Assembly (NCBI RefSeq): GCF_000765905.2
Contig: NZ_JRPL02000013.1
Location: 1 to 50,644, forward strand
Length of the DNA: 50,644 bases
Source: Helicobacter trogontum
GTDB taxonomy: Bacteria; Campylobacterota; Campylobacteria; Campylobacterales; Helicobacteraceae
Direction of reading: 5' to 3'
Position 1 is the first letter of the stretch; each line of letters begins with the position of its first letter. A model generated the notes under the pieces. That model worked only from the letters and a program-made list of their open reading frames with translations, searched no databases and was not told where the DNA came from. Below are positions 1-8,192 of this stretch, one piece after another. Position numbers and translations under genes: made by a program.

Positions 1-7
1 GACAAAA

Positions 8-89
8 TTTACATTTAAAATCAAAGTCAAAAAATGCAGGATTCAAGCACACTTTGATTTTAAATGTAAAATGACTTTGATTTTAAATG
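8..89. repeat. 20-bp inverted repeat plus a third partial copy
   Basis: Positions 8-27 are the exact reverse complement of 51-70 (20 bp), and 74-89 repeats 51-66 directly. The arms could form a long stem with a 23-nt loop just ahead of the first gene. Possible roles are a terminator of an upstream gene, a 5' UTR structure, or the scar of a duplicated end. No T-run follows the second arm, so a terminator is not clearly supported. Confidence 0.6.
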
Positions 90-101
90 CGGTTATACAT
101 T

Positions 102-452
102 ATGGCTAAAAAACGCATAGCCACTGATATGCATTCACTAGATTCTATCTTGCAGTATAAAATCATGGCTTTTTTAAGCACCACAAATTTGCAATCTTTA
201 CCACGCAGTGTGCTCGGCTTTGAAGTGTCTTATCCCTTGCAAGATGTAGAAAATGTATGCCATCGCCTTGATGGTTTGGAGTTCGAGGCAAGTTGTAATC
301 TGTATATGCAGATTTTTGATGAGCTGGCACACTATGTCGCACAAGAGCAGAATCTCCCACAAAAAGCGATACAAGATTATCGCAAAGCCTTTGAGACACG
401 CACGCAAAATGCCCTTGAGATTCTGGCACAAGAATCGCCCGATATGCCTTAA
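102..452 (+). CDS. Unknown small protein upstream of the M23 effector-like gene
   Basis: A 116-residue soluble protein that I do not recognise. I prefer the ATG at 102 (MAKKRIATD) to the in-frame ATG at 87, because the latter lies inside the third copy of the leading repeat. No signal peptide or membrane segment is visible; it looks mainly helical with scattered Cys residues. The stop is 8 bases before the next start, so the two are probably co-transcribed and translationally coupled. In effector operons such a small upstream gene can be an immunity protein or adaptor, but nothing in the sequence proves this. Its coding sequence looks less AT-rich than that of the following gene. Confidence 0.6.
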   Translation: MAKKRIATDMHSLDSILQYKIMAFLSTTNLQSLPRSVLGFEVSYPLQDVENVCHRLDGLEFEASCNLYMQIFDELAHYVAQEQNLPQKAIQDYRKAFETRTQNALEILAQESPDMP

Positions 453-460
453 GGAATGCA

Positions 461-2266
461 ATGTTACTAGCAGATGATTTTAAAAATGTGATTACAATGA
501 TGCTATTCGGAAATAAAGACAAAAATCAAGCAATACCAATACCTAAAGATGCACAAGGTAGGGTATTGGGGAATGGCTATCTCTACACTGATGTATTGGA
601 ATCTAATAAAGAAAACCCAACAATCAAACCATTTCAAAAGGACAGCAAATATAGAATAACAAGCACCTTTGGCAGGAGGTCGGATTTAAAAAACAGAGAA
701 CCACACTCTGGCATAGATATATGCTTTTCACAAAGCTTTTCAATGGGGGAATTTACCTATAAAAAGCCACCATTATTTTCACCAATAGATGGGCAAATTA
801 TTTTTAATGAAAAGTCTTCTTTAAACTCTGTGTATATCATTGATAAAGATAAAAATAAACACGGATTGCTTCATATGGATGTCGTATTTGTCCAAAATGG
901 GCAAAAAATCAAACAAGGGGATTTGGTAGGAATTATCGGTGGTATCGGTAAGTCTTTATCTAATATAGATAATCAGCAAGTTAATATCATTTATGATAAT
1001 GTGCTGAAACTTCAAGAAGTGGATTATTTTCAAGCATTCATTGATTTTTTAAAAAATGATTTTGCTTTTTTGGAAAAAATAACAGATGATATACAAATGC
1101 AAAAAGCTCAAGAGCTCATTAATAAAAAGTGGCAAGAAAGCATTACAAAACAACACAAGCCATATATAGACACATTGCATAAAAATGGTATCCAAGCTAT
1201 ACATCTTAATACACTTTTAAAACTTATGGAACGCAAGGATTTAGGAGATAAAAAAGAGCAAATAATAAAAAATGAAATTATTAGACATCTAAGAAATAAA
1301 TTTGCTATCCATTTGCATTATCAAATACAAGATTCTAAAGATAGACTACTTAATCCAGCAGTATTTTGGAATACAGCTTATAAGATAAAAGAAACACATT
1401 GTGATGAGCAAGAAGCAATCATTCAAACAGATGGTTTGAATAAAATTTATGAATATAGTTATGATAAAAATTCTAATTTATTAGAGATAAAAACACCAAA
1501 GGGCAGACGCTTTTTCCCTTACTTTACTTCTGAAAAATATTATACGCTCCACAATCCAAACACAATAAAAGAAAACTTAGGATTATATTATACCGCTAAA
1601 GATGTTGATTCTAGGGAGTTTAGAATCTGTGAATATTTCTTACAAGAAAAAGAAAAACTCAAACAACAAATTTTGCTATATAGGAGATATAAAAATGGGA
1701 AAATAGATTCTAAAAATAAAGACCAACAAGATTCGTATAATAATTGGTTTCAAGTGATTTCAGGAACTGCTAATTTTAAAAAGGTAGATGTAGAGCTAGA
1801 GCTAATGTATTATCAATGGTATAAAAGAAATGGTATATTAGGACAAGCACCAGAGCAAAAAACAGAGAATCCAAATGGCACAGTAACAATTAGCCTTACT
1901 CTTAGCAATCAGCAGGGTTTGTTGCAAAATACCCCCATTTATATTTATTCGTATTTTCACCATAAGATTTATGAGAGCAAAACTGATGAATATGGATTGT
2001 TGTGTTTTTGCCTATCATTTGAAGAAAGCAATAAAAGTTTTACCCTTGCCTTACACTGCCACAAAGAATTTTTCAATATGGATACTTCTAGTATGGTAGG
2101 TAATATAACTAAGATAACCCTTGCTCCTAGCCATATACAAGGTAAAGAATATATTGGGCATAAAACAATACAAGACTTCCCCAAACAAGAATCTAAATCA
2201 AACACCAAAGCTGAAGTAATACAAAATATGCCTTATGAATATTATTTTGATAGGAGGAAGCAATGA
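461..2266 (+). CDS. M23 (LytM-like) peptidase domain protein with a large internal insertion, putative T6SS effector
   Basis: A 601-residue protein. Residues about 62-165 read like an M23 metallopeptidase: a TSTFGRR segment, H82-x3-D86 in HSGID, a catalytic-type His138 in LLHMD, then NGQKIKQGDLVGIIGG. The expected HxH motif is absent at the normal place and appears as HLHYQ at residues 284-286, after a charged helical insert of about 115 residues. The last 150 residues include a small beta domain resembling transthyretin or carboxypeptidase-regulatory domains. There is no signal peptide, as expected for cargo delivered by secretion rather than export. AAGGA precedes the start. Peptidoglycan cleavage is inferred from the M23 family and was not tested. 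It overlaps the VgrG-tail ORF downstream. Confidence 0.7.
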   Translation: MLLADDFKNVITMMLFGNKDKNQAIPIPKDAQGRVLGNGYLYTDVLESNKENPTIKPFQKDSKYRITSTFGRRSDLKNREPHSGIDICFSQSFSMGEFTYKKPPLFSPIDGQIIFNEKSSLNSVYIIDKDKNKHGLLHMDVVFVQNGQKIKQGDLVGIIGGIGKSLSNIDNQQVNIIYDNVLKLQEVDYFQAFIDFLKNDFAFLEKITDDIQMQKAQELINKKWQESITKQHKPYIDTLHKNGIQAIHLNTLLKLMERKDLGDKKEQIIKNEIIRHLRNKFAIHLHYQIQDSKDRLLNPAVFWNTAYKIKETHCDEQEAIIQTDGLNKIYEYSYDKNSNLLEIKTPKGRRFFPYFTSEKYYTLHNPNTIKENLGLYYTAKDVDSREFRICEYFLQEKEKLKQQILLYRRYKNGKIDSKNKDQQDSYNNWFQVISGTANFKKVDVELELMYYQWYKRNGILGQAPEQKTENPNGTVTISLTLSNQQGLLQNTPIYIYSYFHHKIYESKTDEYGLLCFCLSFEESNKSFTLALHCHKEFFNMDTSSMVGNITKITLAPSHIQGKEYIGHKTIQDFPKQESKSNTKAEVIQNMPYEYYFDRRKQ

Positions 2267-2498
2267 GAGGCAACTTTTCTACCAAACAGATAAGCAGCTC
2301 ACAGAGAGTGTGGATTCTAAATATAGTGAAATAACAACAGACTATGAAGTGAATGCAGGCAACCAAATCCTCCACCAAGTAGGCGATACCCAAATCATTG
2401 CTAAGGGAGACTCTGTTATAATAAAAGCTGGTGGAGTTGAAGTCATTATAGATTCTAATGGACTTGTAGTTAAAGGTGGAGAGATTAAAGCGGAGTGA
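2235..2498 (+). pseudogene. Orphan VgrG C-terminal (beta-helix tip) fragment
   Basis: An open frame of 87 residues. Its second half (GDTQIIAKGDSVIIKAGGVE, then IDSNGLVVKGGEIKAE) has the short repeating strand pattern and the IDSNGL-KG ending of VgrG spike C-termini. The N-terminal gp27/gp5-like body, normally about 500 residues, is missing, and the first codons overlap the end of the M23 gene in another frame. It is therefore a truncated or displaced vgrG tail, possibly still expressed by coupling. A decayed second copy lies at 29909-30040. The VgrG assignment rests on motif recognition. Confidence 0.6.
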
Positions 2499-2652
2499 AG
2501 GAAAGTATCACAATTCAGGCATAGAGGATATTACTCTTTTATCTATACCTCATTTGGAAATTTATCTAACACAAAAAAGAGGCGAGAGAAAATTAAGAGT
2601 GAATGAAGTAATAACAATATTAAAGAGTATGAGAACAAGGGATACAAAATAA
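2476..2652 (+). CDS. Possible small ORF after the VgrG tail
   Basis: An open frame with a GTG start at 2476 encodes about 58 charged residues, including SGIEDITLLSIPHLEIYLTQ and a basic C-terminus. It overlaps the VgrG fragment by 23 nt in a different frame and has AAAGG close to the start. It may be a genuine small gene or the out-of-frame remnant of a longer VgrG tail. I do not recognise it. Confidence 0.25.
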   Translation: MERLKRSEGKYHNSGIEDITLLSIPHLEIYLTQKRGERKLRVNEVITILKSMRTRDTK

Positions 2653-2691
2653 GCAACAAGAACAAAAAAGGATTATAACTATAGTCCTGAT

Positions 2692-2697
2692 TATAAT
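2692..2697 (+). promoter_or_regulatory. Possible -10 box for the 695-residue effector gene
   Basis: TATAAT lies about 95 nt before the start at 2791, in a short AT-rich spacer. A TG dinucleotide is present but one base further away than in the extended -10 motif. Weak evidence. Confidence 0.3.
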
Positions 2698-2790
2698 ATC
2701 ATTTACAATGTTTAAACACAAATGCAAATACAATACAAAGGAAGTGTAATCAATGAATAATACCCAAACTATTACAAAGAGCAATATATA

Positions 2791-4878
2791 ATGAGTGAAA
2801 GAATATCGTTTGAAATAAAAGCCCTGCAAAGTGATGCCACCACACCCATACCCAATGCAGAAATACAACTAGAAAATATCAATCTAGGGCAAAAATACAA
2901 AACTAATGACAATGGTATAGCTTCCTTCGAGATAGAATCTACACAACACCTAAAATCCTTTAGGGCTAAACTTATCCATAAAGATTACCAAGAATATCCA
3001 ATCGCTGATAGACCAATCACTCTAAATTCCATAAGAAGACGAGAGAAGCCTTTGGAGTTAAGGTTTAGGGAGAAGCTTGATAATTTTGCAGTGCAGCAAA
3101 TCAAGCTAGAGCCACAAACAATTATACTCAAAGATGCTAATAATGAGGTTATTACTAAAAATTTCTATAAACGAGGTGATACTCTCACACTCACAGCAGA
3201 TATAGAATCCAATAAAGCACAAGAAAGTGAGATTAAGTGGGCATATAAAATACTCTCTCTTGCAGATATAATACTCTTGCAACAAAGAGATTCTAAAACA
3301 TATAATCCCTTAAATAAAATAATCCTAAATCCTGATATAAACAACATACCTTCAGAGTTAAAGCAAATCCTACAAGATAAAGACAACAATGCCTACTTCT
3401 CTAACCAATCTGCCTATACTATAAAAGACTTCAAAAACAACACACAAGAACTGGAATCTCTCTATAAAGGCAAAACTTTAACAATCACTATTCCTACAAG
3501 CTTTGAAACTAGTAAGCAACAAGTTGCCATAGCTATCTTTGCCTATATCTATGAGCCAAACTATGAAGTATGCTATATAATCCACCTCAATGACTACCCA
3601 CAAATTACCATTGATTGCACCCTAGCTGAAACCCTAAGGGCATACACAAGACAAGATAATATAGCCACACTAGGCTGGGGAGTAAGTTATATATGCCAAA
3701 GACTATGGCATGATAATCCAAGCGATGCTAAAGAATTAAGTGAGCTTATCTATATAGATTCTCATTCTATAGACTTTATAGAATCTATCCCTAATGCGAC
3801 AATGCAGAGAATAGTCAAAGAGGTGTTGCCAAGAATCACATTGCAAGAGTTTAGTAAGGATAGTAATAACAAATGTCCTGCTATAACATCACAAATGCAA
3901 GAGATAAAAGATAAGAATCTAAGATTCTATGTGGAGCTGGATTGGGATAGATTCTATATGCAGTTTCCTTTGATGAAAGGGCTAGAGGATAAAATATTAA
4001 GAGTTCCTGCCTTTGAAAACGATATTAATCAATTTGTTAAGGATTCTATAAAAGAAATGACTTATGAAACTTTTGAATATATTCGCAAAACAACAGGGAC
4101 ACCAAAGATTTTACATAATAATTTTTTTGATAGTGCATTTTATGAAAAGATTATAGAATGGCTTAAAAGCGATTCAATACAAAAAGCCCTACAAGATATT
4201 GTAAGCAGTAAAAACACAAATGCAAAATTAATTGTTATGCTTGACAATATCTATCAAGGTTTTACAAAAAATGAGAAAATATTTTCATTAAAAGGCAATG
4301 ATTGGAAAAGCGATGATGTCTGCAAAAAACAATCTCTTGTTGATATAAAAAAGCCCTATAAGTTATGGGGACAATGTATGCGTGCTTATGGTTTAGGAGA
4401 TACAGCTTTTGTAAGTATTTTTGATTTCAAAGAGGCAGTAGCCCTTTATGCTCTAACAGGTAAATTTAATATCTACTATATCCCTAGTCTCTTTAAAATC
4501 ACTCAAGGCAAAGATAATGCAATAGATATTCAAATTACAGAGATTAAAGCCTATATCTTTGATGGCTTTGATTTCATAGGCACATCAGGGCAATTTGTGG
4601 GTGCTTGGGATTATGAGAAAATGGAGTTTATTGCAGACAGCAGTATTTGGCAGGGGTATTTCAAGGATAATGCTGTTGATATGGCAAATAAACTGCCGTT
4701 TGTGAACTTAGAAAGAAATGGCGCAAAGGACTTAAAAGAGGTTATAATGAGGAACCAAGATTATCAAAATACTCAAATGTATTTCAATTTGGGCTTAGAT
4801 TTTAGGATTGTAACTCCTACATTTAAAAATATACAAGTCTATCCATTATCAATGCCTATTCAAATAGGAATAGATTAA
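2791..4878 (+). CDS. Putative T6SS effector with TTR-like N-terminus and DUF6402-like C-terminus
   Basis: A 695-residue protein without a signal peptide. Residues 1-65 form a transthyretin/carboxypeptidase-regulatory-like domain (PNAEIQLENIN, then TNDNGIASFEIES), similar in kind to the C-terminal domain of the M23 protein. A middle beta-rich region is followed by a helical part from about residue 330 (LRFYVELDWDRFYMQF). The last 170 residues contain GDTAFVSIFDFKEAVALYAL, ITEIKAYIFDGFDF, QFVGAWDY and the tail NLGLDFRIVTPTFK. This C-terminal pattern resembles DUF6402 as I remember it; I could not check. The tail is repeated downstream at least seven times. TAATG overlap with the next membrane-protein gene indicates coupling. 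A membrane-acting toxin is inference from its partners. Confidence 0.6.
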   Translation: MSERISFEIKALQSDATTPIPNAEIQLENINLGQKYKTNDNGIASFEIESTQHLKSFRAKLIHKDYQEYPIADRPITLNSIRRREKPLELRFREKLDNFAVQQIKLEPQTIILKDANNEVITKNFYKRGDTLTLTADIESNKAQESEIKWAYKILSLADIILLQQRDSKTYNPLNKIILNPDINNIPSELKQILQDKDNNAYFSNQSAYTIKDFKNNTQELESLYKGKTLTITIPTSFETSKQQVAIAIFAYIYEPNYEVCYIIHLNDYPQITIDCTLAETLRAYTRQDNIATLGWGVSYICQRLWHDNPSDAKELSELIYIDSHSIDFIESIPNATMQRIVKEVLPRITLQEFSKDSNNKCPAITSQMQEIKDKNLRFYVELDWDRFYMQFPLMKGLEDKILRVPAFENDINQFVKDSIKEMTYETFEYIRKTTGTPKILHNNFFDSAFYEKIIEWLKSDSIQKALQDIVSSKNTNAKLIVMLDNIYQGFTKNEKIFSLKGNDWKSDDVCKKQSLVDIKKPYKLWGQCMRAYGLGDTAFVSIFDFKEAVALYALTGKFNIYYIPSLFKITQGKDNAIDIQITEIKAYIFDGFDFIGTSGQFVGAWDYEKMEFIADSSIWQGYFKDNAVDMANKLPFVNLERNGAKDLKEVIMRNQDYQNTQMYFNLGLDFRIVTPTFKNIQVYPLSMPIQIGID

Positions 4879-5348
4879 TGTTATTTATAGAGGGTTTGGC
4901 TAGTGGGATTATACTCTTTCCTTATAGTCTTATATTGTATCAGCTTGTTGTAGTAGGGCTTTTGCCATTTATCCTTATAAGTTTTGTGCCTAAAACTAAA
5001 AATATTTTTCTTAAGAAAAAGAGTATAAGATATTGGTTACTTTGTGGTTTGCTAAGTTATACTATGCTTACTTTAGTAGCATATATAATGCTTTATTTGC
5101 CAATAAGAGAGTCTGTTGTATTCTTTATGTTATCGGGTGTGGTGTTTTTTAATATGTATTCATCTGTGTATCTTTTGTTATTGAAATTTTTGTCAAACAA
5201 CAAGCAAAATATTTTTTTAAGTAAAAAAGAGAAATATTATATGTTTGGTTTGAATCTTTTATTTTCTTTGTTATTTTATGCAATATGCAGGGTAACATTG
5301 GAATATAATTTATTTAGCGAAGTAGCTAGGTTTTTTACAAAAATGTAG
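4878..5348 (+). CDS. Four-helix membrane protein, candidate immunity protein (type alpha, copy 1)
   Basis: A 156-residue polytopic protein with about four hydrophobic segments (residues 5-40, 50-75, 80-105, 122-145) and the basic motif FLSNNKQNIFLSKKEKYYMF before the last helix. The start overlaps the effector stop (TAATG). It is clearly homologous to the protein at 5497-5952. Its position directly behind an effector, the overlap and the membrane location fit an immunity protein against a periplasm- or inner-membrane-acting toxin. I do not recognise a named family. Confidence 0.6.
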   Translation: MLFIEGLASGIILFPYSLILYQLVVVGLLPFILISFVPKTKNIFLKKKSIRYWLLCGLLSYTMLTLVAYIMLYLPIRESVVFFMLSGVVFFNMYSSVYLLLLKFLSNNKQNIFLSKKEKYYMFGLNLLFSLLFYAICRVTLEYNLFSEVARFFTKM

Positions 5349-5365
5349 CGATAAAAGAGGTCATA

Positions 5366-5497
5366 ATGCGAAATCTTGACTACCAAAATACCCAAAAATA
5401 TTTCAACTTAGGTTTAGACTTTAGGATTGTAACTCCTACATTCAAAAGCATAAAAGTCTATCCCTTATCAATGCCAATCCAAATAAAGCTAAATTGA
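5366..5497 (+). CDS. Displaced effector tail (class A, copy 2), 43 residues
   Basis: An open frame MRNLDYQNTQKYFNLGLDFR, continuing to a PLSMPIQIKLN end, matches the last 44 residues of the 695-residue protein almost residue for residue. The similarity begins slightly before the ATG (KEVIM), overlapping the end of the preceding membrane gene. It lacks the rest of the effector, so it is a truncated C-terminal cassette. Its stop overlaps the next start (TGATG). Whether it is translated is unknown; the frame is intact. Confidence 0.6.
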   Translation: MRNLDYQNTQKYFNLGLDFRIVTPTFKSIKVYPLSMPIQIKLN

Positions 5498-5952
5498 TGA
5501 ATGTTGTAGATTCATTTATAATTCTATCAAAGGGGATTTTGACAGCATTTCTTTATAGTGTTGCTATGTTTTGGCTCGTGATTCCTGCAATGTTGCCTTT
5601 TATTTTTACAACATTTATTCCCAAAATACATAGAATGTTGCTCAAAAATGGAAGTATTGTTTATTGGATTATTGGTGGTTTTATTTCTTATATCATTTAT
5701 ATTGTAGTTCATTTTGTGGCATTTTTTTTTAAAATTGATATAGATTCTATGTATTTAGTGCTTCTTGGAGCAGTAATTTTTAATATTTATTCTACTATAT
5801 ATCTTGTGTTATTTAAGTTTTTTTCCAACAATAAACAAAATGCTTTTTTAGGCAAAAAAGAAAAGTATTTTTTATTAGGTTTAAATTTTCTTTTTGCTCT
5901 ATTGTTTCCCACGATAGTCCTTATTTTTTTGGAAATGGTATTATCTATATGA
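5497..5952 (+). CDS. Four-helix membrane protein, candidate immunity protein (type alpha, copy 2)
   Basis: A 151-residue protein from ATG 5497 with about four hydrophobic segments. It shares the motif NNKQNAFLGKKEKYFLLGLN and the preceding NIYSTIYLVLFKFFS helix with the protein at 4878-5348. I prefer ATG 5497, which overlaps the stop of the tail fragment, to the in-frame TTG at 5494. Same inferred role: protection against the toxin whose tail precedes it. Confidence 0.6.
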   Translation: MNVVDSFIILSKGILTAFLYSVAMFWLVIPAMLPFIFTTFIPKIHRMLLKNGSIVYWIIGGFISYIIYIVVHFVAFFFKIDIDSMYLVLLGAVIFNIYSTIYLVLFKFFSNNKQNAFLGKKEKYFLLGLNFLFALLFPTIVLIFLEMVLSI

Positions 5953-6386
5953 AAACCTTAGAAAAAGAAATATCCATATATCCCACACAGATAAAGGCTT
6001 ATATTGATGATAGCTTTGATTTTAGCGACCAGTCCTATCAGCCTGTGGGTATGTGGGATTATAATGAGGTAAGGTTTAATCAGTATCGCTCAATGGAACA
6101 TTTGTTAAGTTACAATAAGCCAGTGGTGCCAATTACTTCTGTATTTTTAAATGCTCCACAAACTTTAAATGATATTCCTAGATATAAGCAATCAATGCAC
6201 TATGTTACAGAAACCACCATAAAACAATCAGCACAACAAGATAAATACTACATCATCAACCAAAACTATCAAGATTACCAAACCCATTTTAAATTTGGGC
6301 TAGATTATAGAATCTTTAGTAAGAGTGCTAAGGCAATAGAGATTCTAAACAACAACCATTTAATTACCATAACGCTAGGAATTTAA
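5949..6386 (+). CDS. Displaced effector C-terminal fragment (class B, copy 1)
   Basis: A 145-residue frame starting by ATGA overlap with the preceding gene. It contains YPTQIKAYIDDSFDF and VGMWDYNEVRF, equivalent to the IKAYIFDGFDF/VGAWDYEKMEF region of the 695-residue protein, then ends in IINQNYQDYQTHFKFGLDYR and FSKSAKAIEI. The end differs from the class A tail (TPTFKNIQVYPLSMPIQI), so it is a second tail type. Only the C-terminal quarter of an effector is present; an N-terminal delivery domain is missing. Confidence 0.55.
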   Translation: MKTLEKEISIYPTQIKAYIDDSFDFSDQSYQPVGMWDYNEVRFNQYRSMEHLLSYNKPVVPITSVFLNAPQTLNDIPRYKQSMHYVTETTIKQSAQQDKYYIINQNYQDYQTHFKFGLDYRIFSKSAKAIEILNNNHLITITLGI

Positions 6387-6388
6387 TA

Positions 6389-6868
6389 ATGGCAATGTAT
6401 ATGTTTTCTCTGTATTCTGAAGCAAATAAAAATATTATTCTATGTATTCTATGGATATTATTGCTTTTTTATGCTTTTATTCTTCCCTTATTAATTGTAA
6501 GGTGTAATAAAATAGAGTCTATACATTATATCCTTTCTTCCACAGCGTTTATATTTGGCTTATTAGTAGCTTACATTATCTGTGTATTAGCCTTTGTGAT
6601 GCTTCTGGAGCCATCAATCAAATATGTATATGTATTGATACTATGTATCATAGGGAGCTTATTGGCAGGAGCATTTTACAATCCACTTGTATTAATTCTC
6701 ATATATTGTAAAGAAAAAAATAAAAAAAGATATTCTCTTGGTAAAACGATAGGTATTTTTGTGGGAAGTGTGAGTATTTGTGGTGTTATACTTGCAGATA
6801 TATTTATGCTAAATCCATTCTTACTTTTTTATGAACTAAATCCATTTTTTGGTATTGGAGCTAGATAA
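6389..6868 (+). CDS. Polytopic membrane protein, candidate immunity protein (type beta, copy 1)
   Basis: A 159-residue protein with four or five hydrophobic segments. It ends in a segment with an acidic residue inside the last helix (GVILADIFMLNPFLLF) and a C-terminal Arg. The copies ending at 7487 and 8192 share the D-x5-PF ending, while the alpha proteins do not. It follows a class B tail with only two bases between. Inferred cognate immunity protein; family unknown. Confidence 0.55.
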   Translation: MAMYMFSLYSEANKNIILCILWILLLFYAFILPLLIVRCNKIESIHYILSSTAFIFGLLVAYIICVLAFVMLLEPSIKYVYVLILCIIGSLLAGAFYNPLVLILIYCKEKNKKRYSLGKTIGIFVGSVSICGVILADIFMLNPFLLFYELNPFFGIGAR

Positions 6869-6988
6869 ATGCAAAGCATCATCAACCAAAACTACCAAGA
6901 TTACCAAACCCATTTTAAATTTGGGCTAGATTATAGAATCTTTAGCAAGAGTGCTAAGGTGATAGAGATTCTAAAAATGAGGATTTGA
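6869..6988 (+). CDS. Displaced effector tail (class B, copy 2), 39 residues
   Basis: A short open frame (MQSIINQNYQDYQTHFKFGL, then DYRIFSKSAKVIEI) abuts the previous stop. It is nearly identical to the end of the 145-residue class B fragment, including long runs of identical bases (compare 6249-6339 with 6876-6966). It is a minimal tail cassette, and the last few codons differ from copy 1. Possibly not functional on its own. Confidence 0.5.
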   Translation: MQSIINQNYQDYQTHFKFGLDYRIFSKSAKVIEILKMRI

Positions 6989-7013
6989 CAATTATCTTTC
7001 AGGGTGGTGAGCT

Positions 7014-7487
7014 GTGAGTTTTGTTTATTTTCATATCTATCCACATTACCTTATCTTGTTAATAGGGTGGGTATTTTATTTCTTTATTATGTTTCCTGTG
7101 TTGAAATACATAAATCAAAAAGTTTTTTTCTACGAAATATTTGCTCTCAAGAGTTTTTTATTTGGCTGTATATTTGGAATAGTAGCTGTGTGTTTGTATT
7201 ACGCAATCATTATATATACCAAAGAAGGCATAAGGGCAATTTTTTTGATTTTGCTGACATTTATAAGTGGTGGGGGAATGCAAATCTATGGAATGCTATT
7301 AAAATTTCATTTATGCAATAACACATCAGGTATTCATTTTGGATTGACACAAAATATTATTATATTTGTTATGACTTCATTGTTGATTGGATTATTGCTA
7401 GTGGATATAATGGCTTGCTCTCCATTTGTAATACTTGGAGCAATGCTTAAAGAAAGTATTATGAATAATGGAATATTGGCGAGATAA
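7014..7487 (+). CDS. Polytopic membrane protein, candidate immunity protein (type beta, copy 2)
   Basis: A 157-residue protein from a GTG start at 7014, with AGGGTGG 7 bases upstream deciding the start. Four or five hydrophobic segments; the last reads IGLLLVDIMACSPFVIL, sharing the D-x5-PF pattern and the terminal Arg with the neighbouring beta copies. It follows the minimal class B tail. Inferred immunity protein; no named family recognised. Confidence 0.55.
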   Translation: MSFVYFHIYPHYLILLIGWVFYFFIMFPVLKYINQKVFFYEIFALKSFLFGCIFGIVAVCLYYAIIIYTKEGIRAIFLILLTFISGGGMQIYGMLLKFHLCNNTSGIHFGLTQNIIIFVMTSLLIGLLLVDIMACSPFVILGAMLKESIMNNGILAR

Positions 7488-7491
7488 TCTT

Positions 7492-7752
7492 ATGTATAAA
7501 ACATACAAAGACTTGCCACATTTTATAACTGCCAAATTTGCTAGTATGGACGCACAAAGAATAGAACAAGATATAAATAGGACTATTGAATATAGTAAAA
7601 AGCATAATCTATACTACATCATCAATCAAAATTACCAAGACTACCAAAATAACTTTCACTTTGGACTTGATTATAGAATCTTTAGCAAAAGTGCTCGGGT
7701 AATAGAGATAAAACATAATAATTGTGTTAATTTGAAATTAGGGGTTTTGTAA
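7492..7752 (+). CDS. Displaced effector C-terminal fragment (class B, copy 3)
   Basis: An 86-residue frame from ATG 7492; an upstream in-frame ATG at 7468 lies inside the preceding gene. It ends in YYIINQNYQDYQNNFHFGLD and FSKSARVIEI, matching the class B tail, while its first 40 residues (YKTYKDLPHF onward) differ from copy 1. The next gene overlaps by TAATG. The conserved end joined to a variable front fits recombination inside the effector C-terminus. Confidence 0.5.
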   Translation: MYKTYKDLPHFITAKFASMDAQRIEQDINRTIEYSKKHNLYYIINQNYQDYQNNFHFGLDYRIFSKSARVIEIKHNNCVNLKLGVL

Positions 7753-8192
7753 TGGTGCTGCTTTATATGTGGCTCAAGCAGGGAATATCTGATTTTGATA
7801 ATTTAGTTTTAGCCATTACTTGGATTTTTTATTTTATCATTATGCCTTTTATTATCAGTATGTTGAATAAAACAGAGTTTTTCAATGCTATATTTTATGC
7901 AAAACGATTTTTTATGCTATGGATTATTACGATTTTATTAGGCACAACTTGTGCGATTTTATATTTTGGGTGGGATTGGCTTTTGTTGCTAAATATTGCA
8001 GCCACAGGGATAACAACAATTACTCTAACTTTACTTCCTGTTTTAAACACAGATTCTAAGCATAAAATGAATATTCTAGAATCTCTTTTTGTATTTCTTA
8101 TATTCTGTATTATATTTGTAGATAATGTAATTGCTAGTCCATTTTTTATTTTATTTTATGGCACTTCATTAATTGGTCTTGGGGGTAGATAA
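7752..8192 (+). CDS. Polytopic membrane protein, candidate immunity protein (type beta, copy 3)
   Basis: A 146-residue protein with about four hydrophobic segments, ending IIFVDNVIASPFFILF and a final GGR. The D-x5-PF motif and terminal Arg place it with the proteins at 6389 and 7014. Its stop codon lies inside a 43-bp stretch identical to the effector gene at 4512-4554, marking a recombination join. Inferred immunity protein for the class B tail just upstream. Confidence 0.55.
   Translation: MVLLYMWLKQGISDFDNLVLAITWIFYFIIMPFIISMLNKTEFFNAIFYAKRFFMLWIITILLGTTCAILYFGWDWLLLLNIAATGITTITLTLLPVLNTDSKHKMNILESLFVFLIFCIIFVDNVIASPFFILFYGTSLIGLGGR

Noticed and set aside
7004-7321. 105-codon frame overlapping the beta membrane gene at 7014
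   Set aside because: It is out of frame with the hydrophobic, conserved product at 7014-7487 and shows no similarity to the other array proteins.
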